Shown: in pieces, positions 9,506 through 16,683 of the stretch
Position numbering within the stretch: position 1 is the stretch's first letter
How the letters are laid out: each line of letters starts with the position of its first letter
Assembly (NCBI GenBank): GCA_022828125.1
Contig: JAJEJD010000012.1
Location: 257,309 to 321,308, forward strand
DNA length: 64,000 nt
Reading direction: 5' to 3'
Source: a bacterium
GTDB taxonomy: Bacteria; UBA8248
The notes under the pieces: generated by a model
What the model was told of the DNA's origin: nothing
Seen by the model: the letters and a program-made list of their open reading frames with translations, nothing else
Database searches by the model: none
Program-made: the position numbers and the translations under genes

Positions 9506-11648
9506 TACGCAACCTCGCCGGGCCGCCGGCCCGTCTGAGTGCGCTTCCGCGACCAGACAGACTCGGATTCGTCATGAAGTAGGTGTGCGCCGTGAAATCC
9601 TCTTCCCCGAGCGGCGCGCGCTCGTAGCCGCCGTCGCCGGCCATGTTCCAGCTTTGGGCGTCGTCCTTGAAATTCGCCACCATGATCTGATCGAGCACCT
9701 GCCGGTGCACGGTCTCGTTCTCGATCGGCACCAACACCTCGCAGCGGCGATCGAAGTTGCGCGGCATCCAGTCGGCCGAGGTAATGAAGACTTTCGCGTG
9801 AGGCGAAGGCAGCGGGTGGCCGTTGGCGAAACACACGATGCGCGAGTGTTCGAGAAAACGCCCGATGATGCTCTTGACCCGGATGTTCTCGGACAGGCCC
9901 GGCACGCCCGGACGCAGGCAGCAGATGCCGCGCACCACCAGGTCGACCTGCACGCCCGCGGCGCTCGCCTGATAGAGCTTGTCGATGACCGTCCCATCAA
10001 CGAGTGAGTTCATCTTCGCCCAGACCCCGGCCGGTCTTCCGGCCTCGGCGTTGGCGATCTCCTCGTCCATCATCTCCAACAAGCTTTTTCGCAGCCCCGA
10101 GGGCGCCACGGCGACGCACTCGAAGCTGCTCGGCAGCGCATAGCCGGTGGTGAGGTTGAAGACCTGCGCGGCGTCGTGGGCGAGCCGTTCGTCGCAGGTG
10201 AAAAACGAAAGGTCCGTATAGATGCGCGCGGTGATCGGGTGATAGTTGCCCGTGCCGAAATGCACGTAGCTGCGCAGATCGTCTCCCTCGCGCCGCACCA
10301 CGCAGGTCACCTTGGCGTGGGTCTTGAGCTTCATGAAGCCGTAGACCACGTGGACGCCGGCGCGCTCCAGAGAACGCGAGAGCTTGAGGTTCGTCTCCTC
10401 GTCGAAGCGCGCCTTGAGCTCGACCAGGGCGGTGACCGATTTGCCCGATTCCGCCGCCGCGATGAGCGCCTTGACGATCGGCGACTCGGCAGTCGTGCGG
10501 TAGAGCGTCTGCTTGATCGCCAGCACGTTCGGGTCCGCCGCGGCCTGTTCGAGAAACTGCACCACCACGTCGAAACTCTCGTAGGGATGATGGACGACGA
10601 TGTCCTTCTGGCGGATTGCCGCGAAGCAATCGTTGTCGTACTCGCGGATGCGCTCGGGAAAGCGCGCCCGATAGGCGGGGAAAATCAGATCCTCCCGCCC
10701 GCAGTCGATCAATTCGCCGAGTTGCGCCATGCCGATCGTGCCGGTCAGTTCCACGATGTCCTCGGGCTGGGCGTCGAACTCGTCAATCACCAACTCACGC
10801 AGCGAGTCCGGCATTTCGGCGCTCAGGTTCAGGCGCACCACGCCGCCGAGCCTCCGGCGGCGCAGCATGGTTTCGAACAACAGGACGAGGTCTTCGGCCT
10901 CTTCTTCGTATTCGATGTCGCTGTCGCGGATCAGCCGGAACACGCCGCTGCCGACGATCCGGTAGCCGGGGAAGAGCTGATCGACGCACAGGCGCACCAG
11001 ATTCTCCAGCGCGATGAAGCGGATCTCCTCACCCGGGATGCGGATGAAACGGCGCACCTGGTCGGGCAGCGGCACCAGCGCCCGCATCTTCCGGGGGGTT
11101 TCGATGGCTTCGAGTTCCAGCGCGAGAGAAAAGCCGCGGTTGGCGATGAAGGGAAACGGATGCGCCGGGTCGATGGCCAGGGGCGTCAGCACGGGAAAGA
11201 CCTGCTTCAGGAAATAGTCGCCGAGCCAGTCGATATCCTCCGCGCTCAAGTCCTTTGCGGTGACCACCGAGATGCCGGCCTCGGCGAGTTCAACCTGCAG
11301 GCGCCGCCACACGGCCTCCTGCTCGTGGATGAGACGCGCGCTCTCCCGGGCGACTTCGAGCAACTGCTCGGCGGGCGTGCGCCCATCGAGGCTCTTCTGG
11401 GTCACGCCGTTGGCCACCTGTCCCTTGAGGCCCGCCAGGCGCACCATGAAGAACTCATCGAGGTTGCTCGCCGATATCGAGAGGAAGCGCAGCCGTTCCA
11501 GCACGGGATGGCGGAGATTGCTCGCCTCGGCGAGCACGCGCCAGTTGAAGGAGAGCCAGGAGAGCTCGCGGTTCAGGTAGCGGCGGCGCGGGTCGAGGCT
11601 CGGCTCTGCGGCGATGGCGGAGGATTCATCTTCGGCCAGGCGCGACAT
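9489..11648 (-). CDS. ppk1: Polyphosphate kinase 1
   Basis: 719-aa enzyme that makes polyphosphate from ATP reversibly. N domain starts with [17 protein letters not shown], a hallmark of Ppk1, followed by [16 protein letters not shown]. The two catalytic phospholipase-D-like His sites are present: [12 protein letters not shown] (autophosphorylated His) and [17 protein letters not shown]. The ATP-site signature FGTGNYHP is also intact. Length matches the family. It lies upstream of and overlaps ppx. The opposite-strand sulfatase begins 366 bases away. No Pho-box was evident in that gap. Confidence 0.97.
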   Translation of the reverse strand: MSRLAEDESSAIAAEPSLDPRRRYLNRELSWLSFNWRVLAEASNLRHPVLERLRFLSISASNLDEFFMVRLAGLKGQVANGVTQKSLDGRTPAEQLLEVARESARLIHEQEAVWRRLQVELAEAGISVVTAKDLSAEDIDWLGDYFLKQVFPVLTPLAIDPAHPFPFIANRGFSLALELEAIETPRKMRALVPLPDQVRRFIRIPGEEIRFIALENLVRLCVDQLFPGYRIVGSGVFRLIRDSDIEYEEEAEDLVLLFETMLRRRRLGGVVRLNLSAEMPDSLRELVIDEFDAQPEDIVELTGTIGMAQLGELIDCGREDLIFPAYRARFPERIREYDNDCFAAIRQKDIVVHHPYESFDVVVQFLEQAAADPNVLAIKQTLYRTTAESPIVKALIAAAESGKSVTALVELKARFDEETNLKLSRSLERAGVHVVYGFMKLKTHAKVTCVVRREGDDLRSYVHFGTGNYHPITARIYTDLSFFTCDERLAHDAAQVFNLTTGYALPSSFECVAVAPSGLRKSLLEMMDEEIANAEAGRPAGVWAKMNSLVDGTVIDKLYQASAAGVQVDLVVRGICCLRPGVPGLSENIRVKSIIGRFLEHSRIVCFANGHPLPSPHAKVFITSADWMPRNFDRRCEVLVPIENETVHRQVLDQIMVANFKDDAQSWNMAGDGGYERAPLGEEDFTAHTYFMTNPSLSGRGSALRRAGGPARLRIAEDG

Positions 11649-12014
11649 GCTCTGCGTCCTCTATGGATGCCTTGTGGAACATACCGGTTCACGGCGACGC
11701 GAACCCGGACAGATTATTCGAAACAACCGGAAAGGCCCGGCGACGCCGCCTCGAAGACGGGCGCATTTTAATCCGCGCGAATGCCGGAATGCAACGAAGC
11801 GCGGAGGGCAAAGAACTGGAGGGGGCCCGGCAGGTTGGCCGAGCGCGGATTTTAGAGTATGCAAAGCGCGGCGGCGGGCGCGCTCACTTCACAGAAACAG
11901 CATTTTCACCTACGATGGAGTCTACGCTTCGCGTTCGCGAATGAGATGGAAGCGGCGCCCCCGAACTTCGATCACCTCGCCGAACCCAGCCTGAATTTTC
12001 CTGGAGAGTGACAC
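11649..12014. other. Divergent intergenic region between ppk1 and sulfatase
   Basis: 366 bases without a supportable gene. A 9-base inverted repeat, AATCCGCGC at 11770-11778 and GCGCGGATT at 11843-11851, is the only structure I noticed and may be chance. Promoters for both flanking genes must lie here. Confidence 0.4.
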
Positions 12015-13526
12015 ATGCAAACGAGACCGAACGTCCTCTTGATCAACACCGACCACTGGTCCTCGCCCCTCCTGGGGGCGGCAGGGCATCCCTGCATCCT
12101 GACGCCGACGCTCGACACCTTCTGCAAGAACGGCGTGCGCTTCACGAACGCCTATTCCGAACACCCCTTCTGCATCCCGGCGAGGCGGACGCTGATGACC
12201 GGCGCCAGCGCCCGCGCGCACGGCGACCGCGTGTTCAGCCCGACGATGCTGATGCCCGACCACCTGCCGACGATGGCGCAGACCTTCCGCGACGCGGGCT
12301 ACCAAGCCTACGCGGTCGGGAAGATCCACGTCTATCCCCAGCGCGACCGCATCGGCTTCGACGACGTGATTCTCGACGACGAGGGCCGCTCGATCTACAA
12401 CGTCGCCGACGATTACGACATTTATCTCGGCGACATCGGCCACACGGGCCGCCAGTTCGACCACGGCATGGGGAACAACCAGTACACCTACCGGGCGTGG
12501 CATCTGCCTGAGGCGACGCACCCCACGAACTGGACGACCCGCATGATGGCGCGAACCATAAAGCGGCGCGACCCGAGGCGGCCGGCCTTCTGGTACCTCT
12601 CCTACCGCCATCCGCACCCGCCGCTCGTGCCGCTGCAGGCCTATCTGGACATCTACCGCGAGATTCCCATCGATGAGCCGTTCGTGGGCGAGTGGGCGCG
12701 CGATCGCGGCGAACTCCCCTACAACGCGCAGGCCACCCAGTCGCGCGGCGACCTCTACAATGAGGGGGCGGTTATCGACGCGCGCCGGGCGTTCTACGCG
12801 CTGTGCACCCACATCGAGCACCAGATACGCATCATCATCGGCACCCTGCGCGAGGAGAGCCTCACCAACGACACCATCATCTGCTTCACCTCCGACCACG
12901 GCGACATGCTCGGCAACCACGGCATGTGGGCCAAGCGCGTCTTCTACGAGTATTCCGCCGGAATCCCGATGATCCTGGTGGGCCTCCCGGACGATGCGCG
13001 CGTAGGCAATAACCGGGTCGACGACCGCCTCGTGGGACTTCAGGATGTGATGCCCACCCTGCTCGATCTGTGCGGCATCGATATCCCCGAGACGGTGGAG
13101 GGCATCTCGATGGTGGGCGAGGAGAGGCGGGAATTCCTCTTCGGCGAGGCGGGCGAGGACGCGCATTCCTCGCGCATGATCCACGACGGACGCCACAAAC
13201 TCATCTACTACCCGGTCGGGCATTACTTCCAGCTCTTCGATTTAGCAGAAGACCCGAATGAAATGGTGGATCTCTTCAGAGACCCCGCCTACGCCGACGT
13301 GCTCGCCCGGCTGACCGAAACGCTGGAGGGGCAGATGTACGGAAGCGACGAGAAATGGCTGGATGACGGAAAGCTCGTCGGCGAGCCGGCCCGGCGGTTC
13401 CAGCCCGGCCCCGACCGCACGCTGTCCGCCATGCGGGGAGACCAGTGGCCCTTCCCGCCCGCCACCGAAGAAGGTTTTCTCGAATGGTTCCCGGAGACGA
13501 AGAGCGAGGAGGGTGGAGGTTGTTGA
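12015..13526 (+). CDS. Sulfatase (Cys-type, formylglycine-dependent)
   Basis: 503-aa alkaline-phosphatase-superfamily hydrolase. The activation motif C-x-P-x-R is present as CIPAR at Cys53, so an FGE maturase would convert that Cys to formylglycine. Metal-site pieces include NTDHW near the N-terminus, VGKIHVYP, and TSDHGDMLGNHGMWAK. No signal peptide is visible, so it is probably cytoplasmic; substrates may be sulfate esters or phosphonate monoesters as in related choline-sulfatase/PMH-like enzymes. ATG follows GGAGAG. The last codons, GAG GAG GGT GGA GGT TGT TGA, run into the TGTTGAAAAA border of a repeat element, which supplies the stop; the original C-terminus may be altered. Confidence 0.9.
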   Translation: MQTRPNVLLINTDHWSSPLLGAAGHPCILTPTLDTFCKNGVRFTNAYSEHPFCIPARRTLMTGASARAHGDRVFSPTMLMPDHLPTMAQTFRDAGYQAYAVGKIHVYPQRDRIGFDDVILDDEGRSIYNVADDYDIYLGDIGHTGRQFDHGMGNNQYTYRAWHLPEATHPTNWTTRMMARTIKRRDPRRPAFWYLSYRHPHPPLVPLQAYLDIYREIPIDEPFVGEWARDRGELPYNAQATQSRGDLYNEGAVIDARRAFYALCTHIEHQIRIIIGTLREESLTNDTIICFTSDHGDMLGNHGMWAKRVFYEYSAGIPMILVGLPDDARVGNNRVDDRLVGLQDVMPTLLDLCGIDIPETVEGISMVGEERREFLFGEAGEDAHSSRMIHDGRHKLIYYPVGHYFQLFDLAEDPNEMVDLFRDPAYADVLARLTETLEGQMYGSDEKWLDDGKLVGEPARRFQPGPDRTLSAMRGDQWPFPPATEEGFLEWFPETKSEEGGGC

Positions 13527-13803
13527 AAAACCCTTATTCCGTAATTCGGCATATGGGCCGCCAAGGGAGGAAGAAGACAACATTCCCCTCTGTAGAGCAT
13601 TTAACAATCACTCCCCCCTTGAGGGGGAGTCGATGAAGCCGAACGGTTTGTGCGAAGGCTGAATCGGTGGGGGGTGAATCGCGTTTTATCGCCATTCCGA
13701 ATTATACCCCCCACCGGTTCGCTTGCGGGCTTACGCCCTTAGCTCACCGACTCCCCCTCAAGGGGGGAGTGATTTAGTCCGACCCACAAGGGCTTTTTCA
13801 ACA
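13521..13803. repeat. Composite palindromic element bounded by TGTTGAAAAA/TTTTTCAACA
   Basis: Left border TGTTGAAAAACCC (13521-13533) and right border GGGCTTTTTCAACA (13790-13803) are inverted repeats. Between them is a complete 160-bp inner element (13611-13770) plus a purine-rich spacer. Same-type borders recur at 16520-16532, 16628-16640, 23276-23288, 47393-47613, 53782-53955 and 60991-61003. No transposase lies inside, so this is a non-autonomous, MITE-like or REP-like unit. It overlaps the sulfatase stop codon. Confidence 0.75.
13611..13770. repeat. 160-bp inner element, copy 1 (reverse orientation)
   Basis: Ends CTCCCCCCTTGAGGGGGAGT and CTCCCCCTCAAGGGGGGAGT are each palindromic and inverted to one another. 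The interior (GAATCGGTGGGGGG, ATTTTATCGCCATTCCGAAT) matches the copies at 47422-47580 and 60791-60950 but in the opposite orientation. Noncoding; no frame is conserved among copies. Confidence 0.85.
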
Positions 13804-13811
13804 GGCCCGAG

Positions 13812-13872
13812 CCGGCGGGAGTGCGAACCCGCCTCCGCTAGGCTTCCGTCGCGAGCGTCTACGCGCGCCTAG
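13812..13872 (-). repeat. Degenerate copy of the tmRNA 3' end (possible att remnant)
   Basis: These 61 bases match 14742-14799, the last part of the tmRNA gene, at about 90 percent by eye in the same orientation. Shared blocks include CGGCGGGA, CGAACCCGC and AGGCTTCCGTCG, then GAGCGTCTACGCGCG. The copy lacks the CCA end and has a one-base insertion in the T loop, so it is not functional. The stop codon of the NYN gene (13869-13871) lies at its inner edge. Confidence 0.8.
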
Positions 13873-14684
13873 TCATCGAGTTGCGCGCTCTTCACGATGT
13901 ATCCGCCGGATTTTTTGTCGAACTCCAGTTCCAGCATCCCGCGGGCTTTCGCGTCTTCGAGCAAGTGCTTGAACGTCTTGTATCCGTGATAGGACTCGCT
14001 GAATCCCGGCTTGCGGCGTTTCAGGGCCTGTTTCACCATCGATCCCCAGACCTTTTCTTCCTCGCCCCGCTCCCGCGACAGGTCCTCGGTCGTCTCCAGG
14101 ACCAGATTGAGCCCTTCCAGCCGTTTTTCCTCTTCGCCGTCGACGACTTTCTTTCTTCCGGCGCGGGCGGCCGGCCGTTTCCGTTTGGCCTTTCCCTGCT
14201 TTTCGGATTCGCGCATCAAGTCTTCGTAATAGATGAACTCGTCGCAGTTCGAGGTCAGCAAGTCGGAGGTCGAGTTCTTCACGCCGACGCCGACGACCGC
14301 CTTGTTGTTCTCGCGGAGCTTGCTGACCAAAGGCGAAAAATCGGAGTCGCCGCTGATGATCACGAAGGTATCGACGTGCGACTTGGTGTAGCAGAGGTCC
14401 AACGCATCGACGACCATGCGAATGTCGGCGGAGTTCTTGCCGGACCTGCGGACGTGCGGTATTTCGATCAACTCGAAGGCCGCCTCGTGCATGGGCGCCT
14501 TGAACTCCTTGTAGCGCGCCCAATTGCAGTAGGCTTTCTTGACGACAATGCTGCCCCTGAGGAGCAAGCGCTCCAGCACTCTTTGGATATCGAAATCCGC
14601 GTACTTGGCGTCGCGCACGCCCAGGGCGATATTTTCGAAATCACAAAACAGCGCCATGTTCTGAATCGTGCTTTTTTCGGTCAT
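13869..14684 (-). CDS. NYN domain (PIN-like) ribonuclease-type protein with C-terminal LOTUS/OST-HTH-like domain
   Basis: 271 aa. The NYN domain occupies about residues 10-155 with the acidic residues expected for a PIN-like nuclease: ALFCDFENI, SADIRMVVDAL and ISGDSDFSPL. A basic linker (KRKRPAARAGRKK) follows, then a helical C-terminal domain of about 80 residues (VKQALKRRKPGFSE, YHGYKTFKHLLEDAK) resembling OST-HTH/LOTUS RNA-binding domains. ATG 14684 (MTEKSTIQN) is the start; the longer frame upstream runs through the tmRNA gene and is spurious. It is flanked by the tmRNA gene on one side and a damaged copy of the tmRNA 3' end on the other, suggesting arrival on a small integrating element. 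Likely RNA target unknown. Confidence 0.85.
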   Translation of the reverse strand: MTEKSTIQNMALFCDFENIALGVRDAKYADFDIQRVLERLLLRGSIVVKKAYCNWARYKEFKAPMHEAAFELIEIPHVRRSGKNSADIRMVVDALDLCYTKSHVDTFVIISGDSDFSPLVSKLRENNKAVVGVGVKNSTSDLLTSNCDEFIYYEDLMRESEKQGKAKRKRPAARAGRKKVVDGEEEKRLEGLNLVLETTEDLSRERGEEEKVWGSMVKQALKRRKPGFSESYHGYKTFKHLLEDAKARGMLELEFDKKSGGYIVKSAQLDD

Positions 14685-14733
14685 TTGAACTCCCGTCCGG
14701 GCGGCGGCGCACCGCGCCGCGAGTATTGTCATC

Positions 14734-15094
14734 TGGTGGAGGCGGCGGGAATCGAACCCGCGTCCGAAAGGCTTCCGTCGTGAGCGTCTACGCGCGTAGC
14801 CGGTGGTGAGGGTTTCGCCCGGTCTCAAGCCCACCGGCGGGCCATCCTCCGGGCTAGTCCGATTCAAATTCGCCTAGCAGGCTCCGGACCGAAACCTGGG
14901 TCGGCTAGTCCGCATCATGACGTTCCACACCCCGCCCGCGGACGAGGAGAGGGGGAACGCTCGCTAGCGTCTAGGCCGCGAGAGCCAGCTCGTTATCGGC
15001 TGGTGTGATTTTGCCACATTGATAACGGGGCCAAGTGGCGTCCCCGGCGCGCAGCTCAGACTTCAAATCCTCCCGTCGAAACCGGATCGCCCCC
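14734..15094 (-). ncRNA. ssrA: Transfer-messenger RNA (tmRNA)
   Basis: 361 nt, rescuing stalled ribosomes with SmpB. The 5' end GGGGGCGATCCGGTTTCGAC is the classic tmRNA opening. The 3' end is a T arm (GCGGGTTCGATTCCCGC) followed by CGCCTCC and ACCA. Acceptor strands GGGGGCG and CGCCTCC pair with a G3-U pair, the alanine identity element. The tag frame lies at 14971-15015 and reads GKITPADNELALAA before TAG, with the LAA-type protease-recognised end. The smpB gene is upstream on the same strand with one small gene between. Confidence 0.97.
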
Positions 15095-15154
15095 ATGAGA
15101 GATGAACACAGGTTCCGGAGCGGCGATCATCGCCCCGGACCCGTTTCGTATACG

Positions 15155-15352
15155 CTATTTCCGCCTTCTCCACATCTCGGGATAGAAGACGTAGCTCAGA
15201 TACGCGGCGGGCAGCAGGAATATCAGCCATATCCACAGCAGCCGGCCCTCGAACGCTCCCGGCCAGGTGGCGCCGACGGCCAGGCCGAACGCGGCCATCG
15301 AGAGTTTGAGCAGACTCACCTGCCACCAGCGCATCGTGTAGTCCCTGAACAT
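15155..15352 (-). CDS. Small two-helix membrane protein next to smpB
   Basis: 65 aa, MFRDYTMRWWQVSLLKLS at the start and PEMWRRRK at the end. Two hydrophobic helices (about residues 13-28 and 39-57) separated by an EGR turn suggest an inner-membrane hairpin. It starts 8 bases after the smpB stop on the same strand and ends before tmRNA, so it is probably co-transcribed with smpB. I do not recognise a family. Frame, spacing and composition support a real gene. Confidence 0.6.
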   Translation of the reverse strand: MFRDYTMRWWQVSLLKLSMAAFGLAVGATWPGAFEGRLLWIWLIFLLPAAYLSYVFYPEMWRRRK

Positions 15353-15360
15353 GTCCCGTA

Positions 15361-15822
15361 TCACCGGTTCCTCTCCCTGAGGGCGCGCTCGATCTCGCGG
15401 TTCGCGTCGCGCTTTTTGAGCTCCTCGCGGCGGTCGTGGAACTTCTTGCCCTTGCCGACGCCGATCTCCACCTTCGCGCGGCCACGGGCGAAATACATCT
15501 TCATCGGCACGAGCGTCATCCCCCGCTCGTTCACGCGGCCGATGAGGCGCCCGATCTCGCGCTTGTGGAGCAGGAGCTTTCTGCGGCGCGTGGGCTCGTG
15601 GTTGTGGATGTTCCCGTGCCCGTAAGGGCTGATGTGGCAATCCACCAGCCAGGCCTCGCCACCTATAATGTCGCCGTAGCTTTCCTTCAGGTTCGCGCGG
15701 CCCTCGCGGAGCGCCTTCACCTCCGTGCCCGTGAGGACGAGGCCCGCCTCGTAGGTCTCGTCGATCGCATAATCGGCGCGGGCGCGCCTGTTCTCCGCAA
15801 CGATCTTGATCCCGCCCGCCAT
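15361..15822 (-). CDS. smpB: SsrA-binding protein SmpB
   Basis: 153-aa RNA-binding partner that delivers tmRNA to stalled ribosomes. Characteristic segments: NRRARADYAIDETYEAGLVL, the GTEVKALREGRANLKESY core, and HEPTRRRKLLLHKREI. The basic C-terminal tail (KKFHDRREELKKRDANRE) is the part that enters the mRNA channel. A GTG one codon upstream (15825) is in frame, but ATG 15822 with AGAGGTG before it is preferred. Its gene lies beside ssrA, a common arrangement. Confidence 0.97.
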   Translation of the reverse strand: MAGGIKIVAENRRARADYAIDETYEAGLVLTGTEVKALREGRANLKESYGDIIGGEAWLVDCHISPYGHGNIHNHEPTRRRKLLLHKREIGRLIGRVNERGMTLVPMKMYFARGRAKVEIGVGKGKKFHDRREELKKRDANREIERALRERNR

Positions 15823-15845
15823 CACGACACCTCTTGAATCTCAGG

Positions 15846-15871
15846 AAAAAGAAAAAGGAGCGCATCGCTCC
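15846..15871 (-). terminator. Intrinsic terminator upstream of smpB (minus strand)
   Basis: On the minus strand, GGAGCG-ATG-CGCTCC is followed by TTTTTCTTTTT. It lies between the repeat cluster and smpB, so it would stop read-through from rnr and isolate the smpB-ssrA unit. Confidence 0.65.
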
Positions 15872-15958
15872 CCGCGTCTCCCCCTTTATCGAGAAACAAT
15901 ATAGCCCCTCACGGGATTTTCCGCCACCAGGGGAATTTTATGGGGAAACGTAAGGGGT

Positions 15959-16640
15959 TGTAGAAAAAATCCCCCTCCTCAGGGGATAAAGGCAACCCCC
16001 CCTACCCCCCCTTGTCAGGGGGGTATAAAAAGGCGATGCGCCCCCGCCGGGCTGAGGGGGTTTTGCTTTTTCTTGCCCCCCTGTTAAGGGGGGGTAGGGG
16101 GGGTTGGTTTTCAAGGCGAGTAGAGCGTGCCGAATCCGCCTTTGGCCGTCATTCCGGCGAAAGCCGGAATCCATTTTCGCCTTTGCCTTTTCGCCTCCTC
16201 GCTCGGACGTCTTTACTCCCAGGCGGAGAGGAGCAGAATCGAACACAAAAACGAAAGGCGAATCCTCTGCATTCCGCATCCAGACGCCGCGCGACAACAA
16301 GGTCGTGGCCGCCCCGCCCGATGAAAAGTCAAAATGGATTCCGGCTTTCGCCGGAATGACGAACAAAACCACACCGCCTCATCCTGAGTAGCGGCGAAGC
16401 CGCGTATCGAAGGATGCCCTCTCGCCACGGCGCGAGCCTCCTCGCCCTTCGATACGCCGCCTTCGGCGGCTACTCAGGGTGAGGAAAGAGGTGTCAGCGG
16501 TTTCCAAAGGACACATACAGGGCTTTTTAACAGCCCCTTGGGGGGGAGTGATTGGTTGGCGCTCTGCAAGGGATGAGTAAAGTTTCATCCCTCCCCGGTC
16601 GGCTACATATCTTGAATCACGAAATCCGGCTTTTTCAACA
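15959..16640. repeat. Cluster of four dispersed-repeat families, no gene
   Basis: Fills almost all of the 860-base gap before rnr. Contents in order: a worn TTGTAGAAAAAATCC border; a C/G-run element at 15992-16107; inverted ATTCCGGC-GAAA-GCCGGAAT units at 16148-16173 and 16335-16360; a CCTCATCCTGAGTAG...TATCGAAGG unit at 16377-16416 and its inverted mate at 16444-16484; then right borders GGGCTTTTTAACA (16520-16532) and GGCTTTTTCAACA (16628-16640). Open frames here only reflect repeat sequence. Confidence 0.8.
15992..16107. repeat. C/G-run palindromic element, copy A
   Basis: Starts CAACCCCCCCTACCCCCCC and ends with the inverted form GGGGGGGTAGGGGGGGTTG, with a partly conserved interior of about 70 bases (CGCCCCCGCCGGGCTGAGG). 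Other copies: 49756-49872, 53807-53924, a short form at 36435-36480, and split halves at 60726-60759 and 61005-61102. Confidence 0.85.
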
Positions 16641-16683
16641 AGCCCATAAGGGCTGAGAATTTAAACTCAGGCGTTTTTGATCC

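Noticed and set aside
13815-13870. A second tmRNA or tRNA gene
   Set aside because: Only the 3' part of tmRNA is matched, the T loop carries an insertion, and there is no CCA end or 5' half.
14685-14867. N-terminal extension of the NYN protein
   Set aside because: It would be translated from the body of the tmRNA gene; the ATG at 14684 begins the conserved domain.
15938-16588. Several 65-140 residue frames with NPPYPPL-type sequences
   Set aside because: They are translations of the C/G-run and REP-like repeats and recur wherever these repeats occur.
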